DNA of 64,000 nt from an uncultured Flavobacteriaceae bacterium (GCA_943788695.1 CALSRG010000001.1:124001-188000); one strand, 5' to 3'; positions 1-9,355 are shown, counted from the stretch's first letter. The notes: a model not told the origin generated them from the sequence alone. A program made the numbers and translations.

Positions 1-276
1 TGCAATAAATTGGGTGTTATCTCCTGAACCCACTAAAATTTCTAACGGCGAGGAATTTGAAACAGAGTAATCGGTTGATAAGCCACCTACCTCAGTGACA
101 TGGACGTTAAATACAGAGCTACTCGGCGTAGAAATCTGTATAAACTGATCACCGGGCGTCGCATTGCCATTATTGGCTACTGTAATGGGTGGGATAAAAT
201 GGGTTTTACTGAGTTGCGCCCATGATGTAGCGCATGTCAAGAAAAAAAACAGAACAATTCGAGATTTTATCATCAT
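1..276 (-). CDS. N-terminus of a secreted protein, cut by the window edge
   Basis: The reading frame is open from tandem ATG codons at 276 and 273 to the left edge, so only about 91 residues are visible. A signal peptide ending in TSWAQ comes first, followed by KTHFIPPIT, ISTPSSSVFNVHVTEVGG and SGDNTQFIA. This succession of a 'HFIPP' start, a 'STP' strand and a 'GDxTQ' turn resembles the N-terminal region of large Bacteroidota surface proteins with an IgGFc-binding-like domain. That resemblance is recalled by eye, not searched. The protein is exported and probably large. The gene shares the strand of the next five genes, but 82 bases separate it from the outer membrane protein gene. Confidence 0.6.
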   Translation of the reverse strand, partial: MMIKSRIVLFFFLTCATSWAQLSKTHFIPPITVANNGNATPGDQFIQISTPSSSVFNVHVTEVGGLSTDYSVSNSSPLEILVGSGDNTQFIA

Positions 277-358
277 GTAAATTTCGCATTGATTGTGCTA
301 AAATTTGGGCGAGGAATTAAACTGTTATAATTAGGTGCTACACTTATTCTTAGTCTTT

Positions 359-3064
359 CTACAATTCATATCGAAGACGGAAGGTTACAAAACGGGGCTG
401 AATAAAATATTCTGTTCTGCTAATAGAAATATTACCCGCGTTATTTGAAACTTGAGATCGCGTATCAAGCAAGTTGGTTGCTTTAATTTCATATTCCCAA
501 TTACTATCTTTCTTTTTATAAGCTAAACTGGCATCCCAAAAATCAAATTGATTGATGCTTTGAGGATTTTCAAATTTGTTCAACGTATAGTTCGTTGAAA
601 AGGTTATCGACTTCAAAATATAAGCATCTACATTAACAGACGGCGCTTTAGTGAAAGATCTTTGTTTTGCAGATCCCAAGTCATTGTCTGAAATACTGTA
701 GCGATATCCCAATTCTACATTTGGTGCTGTTTTGAAGTTGGTACGGACTTCAGCACGATAGGTTTGAGAATAGTTCTCATTTACCGATACTCTATCTTGG
801 ATAAACTGATTAAATTTTGAATAACTAAATTGGCTATTCAATGTACCTCTAATTTTGCCAAAGGTTCGTTGATAACGACCAGAGGCGCTCAAAGATTCGT
901 CAGCATACCCTGAATTAAATGGCGAACTTGATGCAATAACGCTATTGAAGTTTGTACGGTTTCGAATATTGTCAACACTTTTATTGTAATTAATGTTAGC
1001 AAAGATGTTTGTATAATTAAATAAATTGAAACTGTAATAAGACAATCTAGCATTGTGAGATAATGCGTTTTCCAAATCTGCAGTGCCACTAAAAAATGAA
1101 TTATAATTATTCATGACCAAACCTAAAGCCAATCGAGACACATCTGTAAATTGGGTTTGCATTCTATAGTCGAAAGTAATTTGTTCGCTTTTTTTAAGCT
1201 GCATAAGAACGTTTAGTTGAGGCAATGCTCTAAAGAATTTTTGGTCAAAAGCACTACCAAATTGTGTGTTTGAATTACCAAATGCGTGCAACGATACCCC
1301 TGGCGATAAGGTGAAAATACCAGATTTTAAACGATAAGCCATGCCTAAATAAACATCACTAAAGCGGTAATCAATGTCATTCGAATCCGACACATCACTA
1401 TCAATAGGGGTTGGGTCGAATATCGCACCAGAATCTAGGGTTTGAAACAAATCCGACTGAAATTGTTGACGGCTTAATAGAGTTCCAAACGAAAAATTCA
1501 AATTACTTTTTTGATTTAAAATATAAAAATAATCAAGTTTCGCATCAAGTTGATTGGTCTTCAACCGTTTATTTTGATTGGCTTGATAATTCAATTGGTT
1601 TGGATCAAAGCCTAATCCCATTGCCGTGTTATCATAGGCCTCTTTATTGTCCAAAATAGCGCTATAAACCGGATCTTCGTCGCTTATTAAATGCTGAGCC
1701 TCTAATGCAAAAATATTTTTTTCATCTAAAGTGTAATAATAGTTGAGATTCTGATTGATGCTAAACGGTTTCACCCCTTCAATTTGGGTATTTGTTCCTA
1801 AAACAGATGAAGCGACATTTTGGGTTTGATTTTCCTGAGAAGTACGACCTAAAATATCATAATCCATTTGATTATTAGCATTTGGCTTATAGGTACTGCT
1901 GAGTTTTAATAATGCCAGATCACTCTGCTGAACGGTTCGAGATTCTGTCGATTCGTTTGGTATTCCAAGTTCAACATCTGTATAAATACGGTCATTATTT
2001 TCCTGCAAATTGTTTAAACTGCGAGAAAAAATTCCAAACCCACTTAGCGTAAGTGCCTCATTGGGAGAATAGCTGAAATTAGAAGCTGCTAATTTAGACT
2101 CAATTGATAGTGCCCTGTTATTTTGTAAGTTTAAAAAACCAAGCGAATTACCTCCTAAACTCAGATTGGTGCCACTGTTTGAACTGGGGTTACGAAAACC
2201 TCCAGAGAATCGAAAATAATCGCTTCTTGAAAAAGCCACTTCACCAATATTATTTAAATCACCGATAAAATTAATACTGTATTTTGGGTTATAGTAAAAT
2301 AATTTAGGCTGCACGAGGTATAAGTTGTCATTTGGTGATTGTCCACCACCAGCTGTAATGTTGCCAAACCAAAAATTCTTTTTACCCTCTTTCAATTTTA
2401 TATTTAGCGCTATATTATCTTGGTTATTGGTAACACCACTCAATTGTCGCACTTCAGAAAAATTCTTTAACACTTGTACCTTATCCACAGCGTTTGCTGG
2501 AATATTCTTTGAAGCTAATTTGGTGTCACCATCAAAAAAATCTTTGCCATCTACCATAAGTTTAGTGACCGCTTTACCCTCTACCTCTATTTGACCATCC
2601 TCAGTGATTTCAACACCAGGCAAATTTTTGAGGATATCTTCTAATTTACGTTCTGAACCCGTTTTGAAGGAATCTGCATTATAGACCAGTGTATCACCCC
2701 TCACCGTAACTGGCATTTCATAAACCAATTCAACAGCATCTAGGCTGTTGTCATTGAATAGGGTGAAATTCTTTTGAATATCTGAAGTTCCTGTCTCTAA
2801 AGTCGATTGATCGGTTCGCATACCTATATAACTAACCATCAAAGTGTAGATAGTATTAGGCTCGACATTAATTTTATACTGTCCTTCTAAATTGGTAATC
2901 GCATAGCCCTGCATGGCTTTTGTTGCCTGATTGATGGCTATAACGTTGGCCAATTCTAACGGCGCTCCAATACTGTCTCTTACAACACCTTCAACACGGA
3001 CTTGAGCATTTACATAAAAACTTGATGCAATTAAAATCCCGAATACAATTATGAAATGTCTCAT
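359..3064 (-). CDS. TonB-receptor-like outer membrane beta-barrel protein
   Basis: The 901-residue protein starts with a signal peptide ending in FYVNAQ. Residues 22 to about 110 form a carboxypeptidase-regulatory-like fold (VEGVVRDSIGAPLELANV). A short plug-like segment follows at about 125-205 (EDILKNLPGVEITEDGQIEV, then KLMVDGKDFFDGD). The rest has the alternating polar/aromatic pattern of an outer membrane barrel and ends in RLRYEL. This is the layout of the 'outer membrane beta-barrel family' proteins of Bacteroidota, relatives of TonB-dependent receptors with a reduced plug. It is the last gene of a run with two GLPGLI proteins and two small membrane proteins. The substrate is unknown; a peptide or metal-linked role is only a guess. 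No TonB box is obvious. Confidence 0.85.
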   Translation of the reverse strand: MRHFIIVFGILIASSFYVNAQVRVEGVVRDSIGAPLELANVIAINQATKAMQGYAITNLEGQYKINVEPNTIYTLMVSYIGMRTDQSTLETGTSDIQKNFTLFNDNSLDAVELVYEMPVTVRGDTLVYNADSFKTGSERKLEDILKNLPGVEITEDGQIEVEGKAVTKLMVDGKDFFDGDTKLASKNIPANAVDKVQVLKNFSEVRQLSGVTNNQDNIALNIKLKEGKKNFWFGNITAGGGQSPNDNLYLVQPKLFYYNPKYSINFIGDLNNIGEVAFSRSDYFRFSGGFRNPSSNSGTNLSLGGNSLGFLNLQNNRALSIESKLAASNFSYSPNEALTLSGFGIFSRSLNNLQENNDRIYTDVELGIPNESTESRTVQQSDLALLKLSSTYKPNANNQMDYDILGRTSQENQTQNVASSVLGTNTQIEGVKPFSINQNLNYYYTLDEKNIFALEAQHLISDEDPVYSAILDNKEAYDNTAMGLGFDPNQLNYQANQNKRLKTNQLDAKLDYFYILNQKSNLNFSFGTLLSRQQFQSDLFQTLDSGAIFDPTPIDSDVSDSNDIDYRFSDVYLGMAYRLKSGIFTLSPGVSLHAFGNSNTQFGSAFDQKFFRALPQLNVLMQLKKSEQITFDYRMQTQFTDVSRLALGLVMNNYNSFFSGTADLENALSHNARLSYYSFNLFNYTNIFANINYNKSVDNIRNRTNFNSVIASSSPFNSGYADESLSASGRYQRTFGKIRGTLNSQFSYSKFNQFIQDRVSVNENYSQTYRAEVRTNFKTAPNVELGYRYSISDNDLGSAKQRSFTKAPSVNVDAYILKSITFSTNYTLNKFENPQSINQFDFWDASLAYKKKDSNWEYEIKATNLLDTRSQVSNNAGNISISRTEYFIQPRFVTFRLRYEL

Positions 3065-3142
3065 CTTATTTGTTAAAAATTTAATTTGTGGAAGTTAGTT
3101 ATTGGTCAAAATGGATTTATCTAATTATGAAAAAAAGAAAAG

Positions 3143-3328
3143 TTATTTTTTTTCCGGAAACCTTCCATAATTTCCCATACCATCTGAGTCCATTTCGTCA
3201 TTAATATTTTTCAGAGAAGGGTAGTTTTCTTCTCTTTGCTTTTTACTACTATAGAAAATATTCCAAACCGTAAAGTAAATGTAAAGGGAAAATATAATTG
3301 CCCCTACCAAAAAGAAGCCAAAACTCAT
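3143..3328 (-). CDS. Small single-pass membrane protein (61 aa), function unknown
   Basis: Translation from ATG at 3328 gives MSFGFFLVGAIIFSLYIYFT, a single hydrophobic segment. A charged tail follows (SSKKQREENY) and the protein ends in MDSDGMGNYGRFPEKK. I chose this start because its ATG overlaps the TGA of the preceding small gene as ATGA, the usual sign of translational coupling. The same frame is open further upstream, but that extension runs through the neighbouring gene in another frame and looks non-coding. The protein is probably anchored in the inner membrane with a cytoplasmic tail. I do not recognise the family. Confidence 0.6.
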   Translation of the reverse strand: MSFGFFLVGAIIFSLYIYFTVWNIFYSSKKQREENYPSLKNINDEMDSDGMGNYGRFPEKK

Positions 3329-3495
3329 GAATTCCTTCTTTGACGAATAGCTATTGCAAATAGTAAAATTGTTCCAGGCCAATGTGCTGAATACTGTGCC
3401 TCGGCAGTGCGATCTGCCAATCCTAATCCTACTGAATACAAAAGGCAACCGAATGCTAGAATTATGGGATACCATGTATTAATAAAATGCTTCAT
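3325..3495 (-). CDS. Very small hydrophobic protein (56 aa), function unknown
   Basis: ATG at 3495 opens a 56-codon frame, MKHFINTWYPIILAFGCLLY, and its stop overlaps the next gene's start (ATGA at 3325-3328). Two hydrophobic stretches (PIILAFGCLLYSVGLGL and GTILLFAIAI) are separated by a short polar piece, and the protein ends in RQRRNS. This looks like a two-helix hairpin. Support comes from the membrane-protein composition, the coupled overlap and the position inside a same-strand run between GLPGLI and outer membrane protein genes. No family is recognised. It is short enough to be missed by standard gene calling. Confidence 0.55.
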   Translation of the reverse strand: MKHFINTWYPIILAFGCLLYSVGLGLADRTAEAQYSAHWPGTILLFAIAIRQRRNS

Positions 3496-3534
3496 AATTT
3501 ATGTGTTGTTGAGATTTATAAACTTACTTTGAAT

Positions 3535-4398
3535 TTAATTTCGACGTCTGCCTCCACCGCGATACATGTCGCGCATCTCTTCTGTCTTTTTCTTGACAAT
3601 ATCATCATACTCAGATCGCGTCACTTTTTGACCTTTAGATGGTGCTTCAATTTTTGATTTCTGTTCTGGATTCATGACAATTTTAGAACATAAAATCGTT
3701 GTGCGATCATTTTGAACTTCAAGAATCAATCCAGGTAATCCCCAGAACTCTCCTGGACCGTGACTCACAGGTATTTGCGGCGTATACCAAGCCGTTACAA
3801 TGACCTCTTTTGGCATTTCAAGTTCTTCACTTACTACTGTTGTTTTGGTTGAATCAGTATCAATTGTTTTGACGCTATTATCTTCATCTCTATTCGTTCT
3901 GCGGCGCATACTCGCCCAATCAGAATCAGCTACTTTTTTAACAGCTGTTGCCTTAAAACACATATAACTCCCAATTTGGCGCGTTTCAGTACCCATCTGC
4001 CATTCAAATGATTGTAATGAATCATTAATCAGAAATTGTTTTCCAAAAAACTCTTGATCTTGAACCAACGCTCCTTGGCTAATGTTCTTGTATTGGGGTC
4101 CTGCGCTGTAATTATTCATCCAACTCATCCAATTACGACCCGCTCCCGGTGCTTCCAATGCCTCTTCTTCTGCAAAGATGGATTCTGATTGATTGAAAGT
4201 TAAGATATACGTCTTCTCTAACATACTTTTCATATTGTCAGCAATACGCTTTTTCATCTCTTCTGACATCTGGCGACCTCCAAAATCTCCCATATCCATG
4301 GAGGTTTTAGACTGATAATAGGCGACACCTTGAAAACCTTGAGCCCGGGTCAATGATCCAAAAACTAGAGTAATGAGAATGGTTAAAATATACTTCAT
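3535..4398 (-). CDS. GLPGLI family exported protein (first copy)
   Basis: The protein has 287 residues and a signal peptide ending in GSLTRAQ. It carries the motif that names the family, GEFWGLPGLILEV, at about residue 218. It is preceded by TAWYTPQIPVSHGPG and followed by a segment on cleaving or replacing bound material typical of the group (KIVMNPEQKSKIEAPSKGQK). GLPGLI proteins are exported proteins of Bacteroidota with no settled function, often encoded beside TonB-receptor-like outer membrane proteins, as here. The C-terminus is glycine/arginine-rich (MYRGGGRRRN), which the other copy lacks. It lies 59 bases downstream of its paralogue. Confidence 0.85.
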   Translation of the reverse strand: MKYILTILITLVFGSLTRAQGFQGVAYYQSKTSMDMGDFGGRQMSEEMKKRIADNMKSMLEKTYILTFNQSESIFAEEEALEAPGAGRNWMSWMNNYSAGPQYKNISQGALVQDQEFFGKQFLINDSLQSFEWQMGTETRQIGSYMCFKATAVKKVADSDWASMRRRTNRDEDNSVKTIDTDSTKTTVVSEELEMPKEVIVTAWYTPQIPVSHGPGEFWGLPGLILEVQNDRTTILCSKIVMNPEQKSKIEAPSKGQKVTRSEYDDIVKKKTEEMRDMYRGGGRRRN

Positions 4399-4457
4399 AA
4401 GTGATAATGATTGAATTTAGATAATCAAATGTCCAATACGTTTAATGTTTTAATTAA

Positions 4458-5291
4458 TTAATTGCCTATTTTAATGGTAATGGTGTGCTCGTTATCCTTA
4501 TCCGGACGTCCACTATTTTCCTGCATTTCCTTGAACTTTTTAAGACGAATAGAGTCAAATTCAACTTGAGAAACTTCCTTTCCTTTATTTGGTTCTTTGA
4601 TTTTTATTCGTTCCTTAGGATTAATAACCACCTGAGAACATAGAATATTTTTTTGCCCGTCTTGTAATTCTAAAATCAAACCCGGCAAACCACCATATTT
4701 ACCCGGGCCATTATTGACGGGAATCTGCGGGGTGTACCAAGCTGTAATCGTTTTATACTTTGGCATGTTTTCTAACTCTTCTTCGTTTTCAGAAAACGGA
4801 ACTCCTACATTTTCAACGTCAATAGGCTCATCGTAAGTTGCCTTAAAACACAAATAACTTCCAATTTGCTTGCTTTCGGATGACAATTGCCAATCTTTAT
4901 TTTCATAATTGTCTTTTACCAAAAACAACTGTCCTAGAAATTCTTTTGCCTCGACATATTCCTTTCTCTTAAAGTTCTTGTAAAGATTGTCTGAACCTGA
5001 GGACATACCTATAAACATACCGATTGATCCTGGTTGCGGTGGCGCCAGAGATTCTTCTTCAACATAAATGGATTCCACTTGATCGAAAGTGAGTTTAAAA
5101 GTCTTCTCCATCTGTTTTTTGAGCATCTCTTCGATTTGCTTCTGCATTGGTGAGTCCATTGAAGCACTATCCAAGGAAATTTCAATTTTAGTTTTAGATT
5201 CGTACGTCGCAATACCCTGAAATTCTTGAGCATTTATCTTCCCAACCAGAAAAAGTAGGGCGGCTGTGATAATTTTGATTAAATTGTTCAT
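4458..5291 (-). CDS. GLPGLI family exported protein (second copy)
   Basis: This 277-residue paralogue of the next gene downstream shares the signal peptide layout (ending in GKINAQ). It also shares FQGxAxYxSKT near the N-terminus, QIGSYLCFKATY in the middle, TAWYTPQIPVNNGPG and GKYGGLPGLILEL at about residue 200. The C-terminus (NEHTITIKIGN) differs completely from the first copy. It is the first gene of the minus-strand run and has a plausible flavobacterial promoter just upstream. The two copies are clearly diverged, so the duplication is old. The function is unknown; from the neighbours I infer an envelope role linked to the outer membrane protein at 359-3064. Confidence 0.85.
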   Translation of the reverse strand: MNNLIKIITAALLFLVGKINAQEFQGIATYESKTKIEISLDSASMDSPMQKQIEEMLKKQMEKTFKLTFDQVESIYVEEESLAPPQPGSIGMFIGMSSGSDNLYKNFKRKEYVEAKEFLGQLFLVKDNYENKDWQLSSESKQIGSYLCFKATYDEPIDVENVGVPFSENEEELENMPKYKTITAWYTPQIPVNNGPGKYGGLPGLILELQDGQKNILCSQVVINPKERIKIKEPNKGKEVSQVEFDSIRLKKFKEMQENSGRPDKDNEHTITIKIGN

Positions 5292-5313
5292 GATTAATTT
5301 ATTTGGAATAAAG

Positions 5314-5342
5314 CGAAGTTATTACTTTTCTTCATATTACAA
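5314..5342 (-). promoter_or_regulatory. Putative promoter of the GLPGLI operon
   Basis: On the minus strand TTG (5342-5340) is followed after 18 bases by TAACTTCG (5321-5314). This matches the Bacteroidota pattern TTG-N(17-23)-TAnnTTTG with one mismatch. It lies 23 bases before the ATG at 5291. Confidence 0.4.
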
Positions 5343-5416
5343 TTATGAATAGATTGTATTTTAACATTACTTTATCAATACATTATGATTGATATTTTAA
5401 ATCCTTTTGGGAAAAT

Positions 5417-6193
5417 ATGAGTAAAAGCATATATTTTTTATTAATATCTATTTGTTTAGGGTGGTCAAAAACACCTCCCGAAGCTACTTTTGTTTCAAGT
5501 TATCAAAAGAAGATCGGACATATACTTGCCATCCATGAAGGGTTGGTTATATCGCAATACTCTGACAAAGAAATTTGGAATAAGCTCGGTAATGATACTT
5601 ATAGATTTTCAAGTTTAGACAGGGGTACTATTTCTGAAGTAGATCAATTTACAGGGCTTTTAACGGCCGTTTTGTTGAAGGGTTTTAATTTACTTATTGT
5701 GCTCGATGATAGGTTAACTGAACTGGTAGAAATCAACTTCAATACCCTAACCCCTTTAAAAGACATCCAACATATAGCCATGGCTGGAGCCAATCAAATT
5801 TGGCTTTATGATAAAGTCTCTAATAAATTACAAAAATTTGACTACCTCCGCAAATTGAACCTAATAAGCACCATTAACGTTATTGGTGAAGTAATCGCTG
5901 TTAAAAGCAATACAGAATTCTGTTGGGTGATGACTAGAAATGAACTTCTTAAATTTAACCATCAAGGTGGATTAGTTAATAAATTAAGTTTAGACAACTT
6001 CACTGATTTTACTATTGGCGACAATTATTTGATTTTATCAGATGAGAAAAGCCATTTTATATTGACAAATCAATCTAAAAAGCCTGAAAAAATTTTTTTT
6101 GACAAAATGTTTGCTGGGTCGTTTTTCTTGCAAGGTCAAACCTTGTATATTTATGACGAGAAAACAATTCACGAATTTCAGTTAAAATTTTAA
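5417..6193 (+). CDS. Exported protein of unknown function, possibly beta-propeller-like
   Basis: The 258-residue protein starts with a hydrophobic segment (SIYFLLISICLGW) that looks like a signal peptide; the cysteine is not in a proper lipobox. The rest is a series of short strand-like units such as GLVISQYSD, NLLIVLDDRL, QIWLYDKVSNKLQKFD and NYLILSDE. This spacing suggests a small beta-propeller, but no catalytic residue is visible and I cannot name a family. Its stop is separated by one base from the ATG of the deoxynucleoside kinase gene, so the two are probably co-transcribed and translationally linked. The functional connection is not evident. Confidence 0.7.
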   Translation: MSKSIYFLLISICLGWSKTPPEATFVSSYQKKIGHILAIHEGLVISQYSDKEIWNKLGNDTYRFSSLDRGTISEVDQFTGLLTAVLLKGFNLLIVLDDRLTELVEINFNTLTPLKDIQHIAMAGANQIWLYDKVSNKLQKFDYLRKLNLISTINVIGEVIAVKSNTEFCWVMTRNELLKFNHQGGLVNKLSLDNFTDFTIGDNYLILSDEKSHFILTNQSKKPEKIFFDKMFAGSFFLQGQTLYIYDEKTIHEFQLKF

Positions 6194-6194
6194 G

Positions 6195-6809
6195 ATGCAT
6201 ATAGCGATTGCCGGTAATATAGGTGCAGGAAAGACAACCCTCACCCAAATGCTTTCACGACACTACAAGTGGGAAGCGCAATTAGAAGACGTTGTTGACA
6301 ATCCATACTTAGACGACTTTTACAACCAAATGGAGCGATGGAGTTTTAACCTACAGGTGTACTTCCTTAATAGCCGGTTTCGCCAAGTCTTGCAGATAAG
6401 GGAAAGCGGAAAACACATTGTGCAGGATCGTACTATTTATGAAGACGCACATATTTTTGCGCCAAATCTTCATGCCATGGGTTTGATGAACAATCGTGAT
6501 TTTAGCAATTATTCCGCACTATTCGAACTTATGGAATCACTAGTTCAGGCGCCCGATTTATTAATTTATCTTCGGAGTGATATTCCAAATCTAGTAAAAC
6601 AAATTCATAAAAGAGGCCGAGACTATGAGAGTTCAATTAGTATTGACTACCTCAGTAGATTAAATGAGCGCTATGAAGCATGGATCCATAATTATGACAA
6701 AGGGAAACTACTGATAATCGATGTAGATCAATTAGATTTTGTCGACAAGCCTGAAGATCTTGGTAATATCATTGAAAGGATAGACGGCGAAATTAACGGT
6801 TTGTTCTAA
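6195..6809 (+). CDS. Deoxynucleoside kinase
   Basis: The 204-residue cytosolic enzyme transfers phosphate from ATP to a deoxynucleoside. The P-loop is at the very N-terminus (GNIGAGKTTL, residues 7-16). The catalytic DRT-type motif is in QDRTIYEDAHIF. The arginine-rich lid is RGRDYESSI, shared with the second kinase domain in this window at 27413-28540. Length and motifs fit the dCK/dGK-type family; substrate preference (dA, dG, dC or T) cannot be read from the sequence. It follows an unknown exported protein by one base and ends at a strong hairpin terminator. Confidence 0.9.
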   Translation: MHIAIAGNIGAGKTTLTQMLSRHYKWEAQLEDVVDNPYLDDFYNQMERWSFNLQVYFLNSRFRQVLQIRESGKHIVQDRTIYEDAHIFAPNLHAMGLMNNRDFSNYSALFELMESLVQAPDLLIYLRSDIPNLVKQIHKRGRDYESSISIDYLSRLNERYEAWIHNYDKGKLLIIDVDQLDFVDKPEDLGNIIERIDGEINGLF

Positions 6810-6810
6810 C

Positions 6811-6840
6811 AAAAAAACCACGCCTTAGCGTGGTTTTTTT
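6811..6840. terminator. Bidirectional intrinsic terminator
   Basis: A perfect 13-bp stem (AAAAAAACCACGC with its complement) encloses the loop CTTA and has T-runs on both strands. It sits between the stop codons of the convergent deoxynucleoside kinase and pyrophosphatase genes and can serve both. Confidence 0.9.
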
Positions 6841-6854
6841 ATTCCTTTTTAGTC

Positions 6855-9326
6855 TTAATCTTGACTTCCTTCTTCTGAGGTTATTTTGTGTTTTTTAATC
6901 ATTACTGAAACGTTACCTTTTTTAAAAGATTCAACGGCAGCCTCAACCTCTTCAACTGTACCTTCGAAAACCTTCTCCTCAGTTTTCATCTCTCCGTTCT
7001 CCATAATCATTGAAGTTACTGCAGCAGTAGCCGTTCCATCGTCATTGACTGACATATGGATTTTAACCTCTTCGGTATTATGCGATTCATGTAATGCTGA
7101 GTCTTCCACTGATGTACCTTTCACGACAAATACATTTCCTGAATCATCTGTCCACGATGAAGTTGACCCGTCAGAAGTATGTCCGCCCAAGATTGGTGCG
7201 ATAACTAGACCAACCAAACATGTTAATTTGATCAAAATATTCATAGAAGGACCAGACGTATCTTTAAATGGATCACCAACTGTATCGCCTGTTACAGCTG
7301 CTTTGTGAGCGTCAGAACCTTTGAATGTCATTTCTCCATCAATCATAACTCCTGCCTCAAAGGACTTCTTAGCATTATCCCATGCACCTCCAGCATTATT
7401 TTGAAAAATTGCCCACATCACACCAGACACACAAACACCAGCCATATAGCCACCTAGTGGCTCAGCTCCAAAAACTAGTCCTATAATAATTGGTGTAATA
7501 ATGGTAATTAATCCTGGAAGAATCATTTCTTTAAGTGCTGCTTGAGTAGAAATGTCAACACACTTTGCATATTCAGGTTTTCCAGTACCTTCAAGAATTC
7601 CCGGGATTTCGCGGAATTGGCGACGTACTTCTTGTACCATTTCCATAGCAGCTTTCCCAACTGATTCCATTGCCAAAGCAGAAAAAATTACTGGTATCAT
7701 CCCGCCAACAAAAAGCATTGCTAAAACATCGGCTTTAAAAATATTAATACCATCAATACCTGTGAAAGTGACATAGGCTGCAAAAAGTGCTAAAGCTGTT
7801 AGTGCTGCTGAAGCAATAGCAAATCCTTTTCCAACTGCTGCCGTTGTATTTCCAACAGAATCCAAAATATCAGTACGCTGACGTACTTCAGGATCAAGTT
7901 CACTCATTTCTGCTACACCACCTGCATTGTCTGCAATTGGGCCAAAGGCATCTATGGCCAACTGCATTGCTGTTGTTGCCATCATCGCAGAGGCAGCTAA
8001 AGCAACACCATAAAATCCAGCCAAGGCATAAGATCCATAAATAGCAGCAGCAAATAAAATAACCGATAAAAACGTAGACTTCATTCCTACCGCTAATCCA
8101 GCAATAATATTGGTGGCCGCGCCAGTTGAACTGTTTTGAACAATAGACATTACTGGCTTTTTACCCAATGAGGTGTAGTAAGCTGTTACAGCTGAAATTA
8201 AAGCCCCAACGGCTAAACCAATGACCGCAGCATAGAATACATTATCTGACGTGACATTTTTATAACCTTCGCCGAAAAATTTCATCGGAATAGTTTCTGG
8301 CAACATCCAGTGAATCAAAAACCAGCATGACACTAAAGTCAATATAATAGAGACCCAGTTCCCAGTATCTAAGGCACGTTGAACTTCAGATTCTTTTGCA
8401 TCATTGTTAGAAATACGAATAAAAAACGTTCCTATGATTGAAGCTAAAATACCAACGCCAGCAATAACAATAGGCAATAAAATTGGACCCATTCCATTAA
8501 AAGCATCTAACACCATTCCTGCATCGACCATATCTTTTATAATATAGTTTCCAAGAACCATCGCTGCCAAAACAGTGGCTACATAAGATCCGAACAAGTC
8601 AGCTCCCATTCCGGCTACATCACCTACATTATCACCAACGTTGTCAGCAATTGTAGCAGGATTGCGCGGATCATCCTCAGGAATACCTGCTTCTACTTTT
8701 CCAACCAAATCAGCACCAACGTCGGCCGCTTTGGTGTAAATTCCACCACCAACTCTAGCAAAAAGTGCAATTGATTCTGCACCTAACGAGAAACCAGCAA
8801 GTGTTTCAAGTATAACAGTCATGTCATTATAGAAGTTACCCCCTTCGACCAAAAACTGGCTCATGAAAAAGGTGAACAATAAACTTAACCCTAAAACGGC
8901 TAATCCTGCAACACCAAGACCCATAACGGTTCCACCGCCAAAAGACACTTTTAACGCTTGTGGCAAACTGGTCTTAGCTGCCTCTGCTGTTCTTGAGTTA
9001 GCCTCTGTTGCGATTCGCATTCCAATATTTCCAGCCAATGCCGAGAAAAACGCACCGAAAACAAAAGCTGGTACAATCATCCAACTTGTAGTGTCGACAA
9101 CAACAGAAATGCCATATAAAGCAACACCAGCAATTACGACAAAGATGGCTAATAGCCGATATTCAGCACTCAAGAAGGCTAAAGCTCCTTCTTTTATGGC
9201 AAGAGAGATGTCTTGCATTTTATCGCTACCTGGGTTTTGTTTCTTTACCCATGATCTTTTAACAAGCATAAAAAGCAATCCTACAATTGCCATAGCTATT
9301 GGTACATAAATCATATTAGAGTCCAT
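6855..9326 (-). CDS. hppA: Membrane-bound, ion-translocating pyrophosphatase (K+-dependent type)
   Basis: The 823-residue integral membrane protein hydrolyses pyrophosphate and pumps H+ or Na+. About sixteen hydrophobic helices alternate with the conserved catalytic loops [14 protein letters not shown] (near residue 195) and [18 protein letters not shown] (near 228). Near residue 492 it reads [12 protein letters not shown]. Alanine and glycine at the two diagnostic places are the signature of the K+-dependent class; K+-independent enzymes have lysine there. After the last helix (about residue 715) there is an extra hydrophilic tail of about 105 residues rich in Glu, Asp and Thr, absent from classical members. 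Na+ versus H+ transport cannot be decided by eye. Confidence 0.95.
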   Translation of the reverse strand: MDSNMIYVPIAMAIVGLLFMLVKRSWVKKQNPGSDKMQDISLAIKEGALAFLSAEYRLLAIFVVIAGVALYGISVVVDTTSWMIVPAFVFGAFFSALAGNIGMRIATEANSRTAEAAKTSLPQALKVSFGGGTVMGLGVAGLAVLGLSLLFTFFMSQFLVEGGNFYNDMTVILETLAGFSLGAESIALFARVGGGIYTKAADVGADLVGKVEAGIPEDDPRNPATIADNVGDNVGDVAGMGADLFGSYVATVLAAMVLGNYIIKDMVDAGMVLDAFNGMGPILLPIVIAGVGILASIIGTFFIRISNNDAKESEVQRALDTGNWVSIILTLVSCWFLIHWMLPETIPMKFFGEGYKNVTSDNVFYAAVIGLAVGALISAVTAYYTSLGKKPVMSIVQNSSTGAATNIIAGLAVGMKSTFLSVILFAAAIYGSYALAGFYGVALAASAMMATTAMQLAIDAFGPIADNAGGVAEMSELDPEVRQRTDILDSVGNTTAAVGKGFAIASAALTALALFAAYVTFTGIDGINIFKADVLAMLFVGGMIPVIFSALAMESVGKAAMEMVQEVRRQFREIPGILEGTGKPEYAKCVDISTQAALKEMILPGLITIITPIIIGLVFGAEPLGGYMAGVCVSGVMWAIFQNNAGGAWDNAKKSFEAGVMIDGEMTFKGSDAHKAAVTGDTVGDPFKDTSGPSMNILIKLTCLVGLVIAPILGGHTSDGSTSSWTDDSGNVFVVKGTSVEDSALHESHNTEEVKIHMSVNDDGTATAAVTSMIMENGEMKTEEKVFEGTVEEVEAAVESFKKGNVSVMIKKHKITSEEGSQD

Positions 9327-9347
9327 TAATATTTATTTTTTCGGTCA

Positions 9348-9355
9348 CAAAAGTA
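9348..9355 (-). promoter_or_regulatory. Putative -7 element for the pyrophosphatase gene
   Basis: The minus strand reads TACTTTTG, a full match to TAnnTTTG, 22 bases before the ATG at 9326. No TTG is found at the ideal distance; the nearest is 12 bases upstream. The element directly follows the T-run of the pdhB terminator. Confidence 0.5.

Noticed and set aside
3329..3475. Longer single frame covering the two small membrane genes
   Set aside because: The extension MVSHNSSIRLPFVFSRIRIG reads across the 56-residue gene in another frame and has no membrane-protein or conserved character; the ATGA overlap favours two genes.
8863..9309. Open frame on the plus strand opposite hppA
   Set aside because: It is an antisense shadow of a strongly conserved coding region with no promoter or recognisable protein motif.
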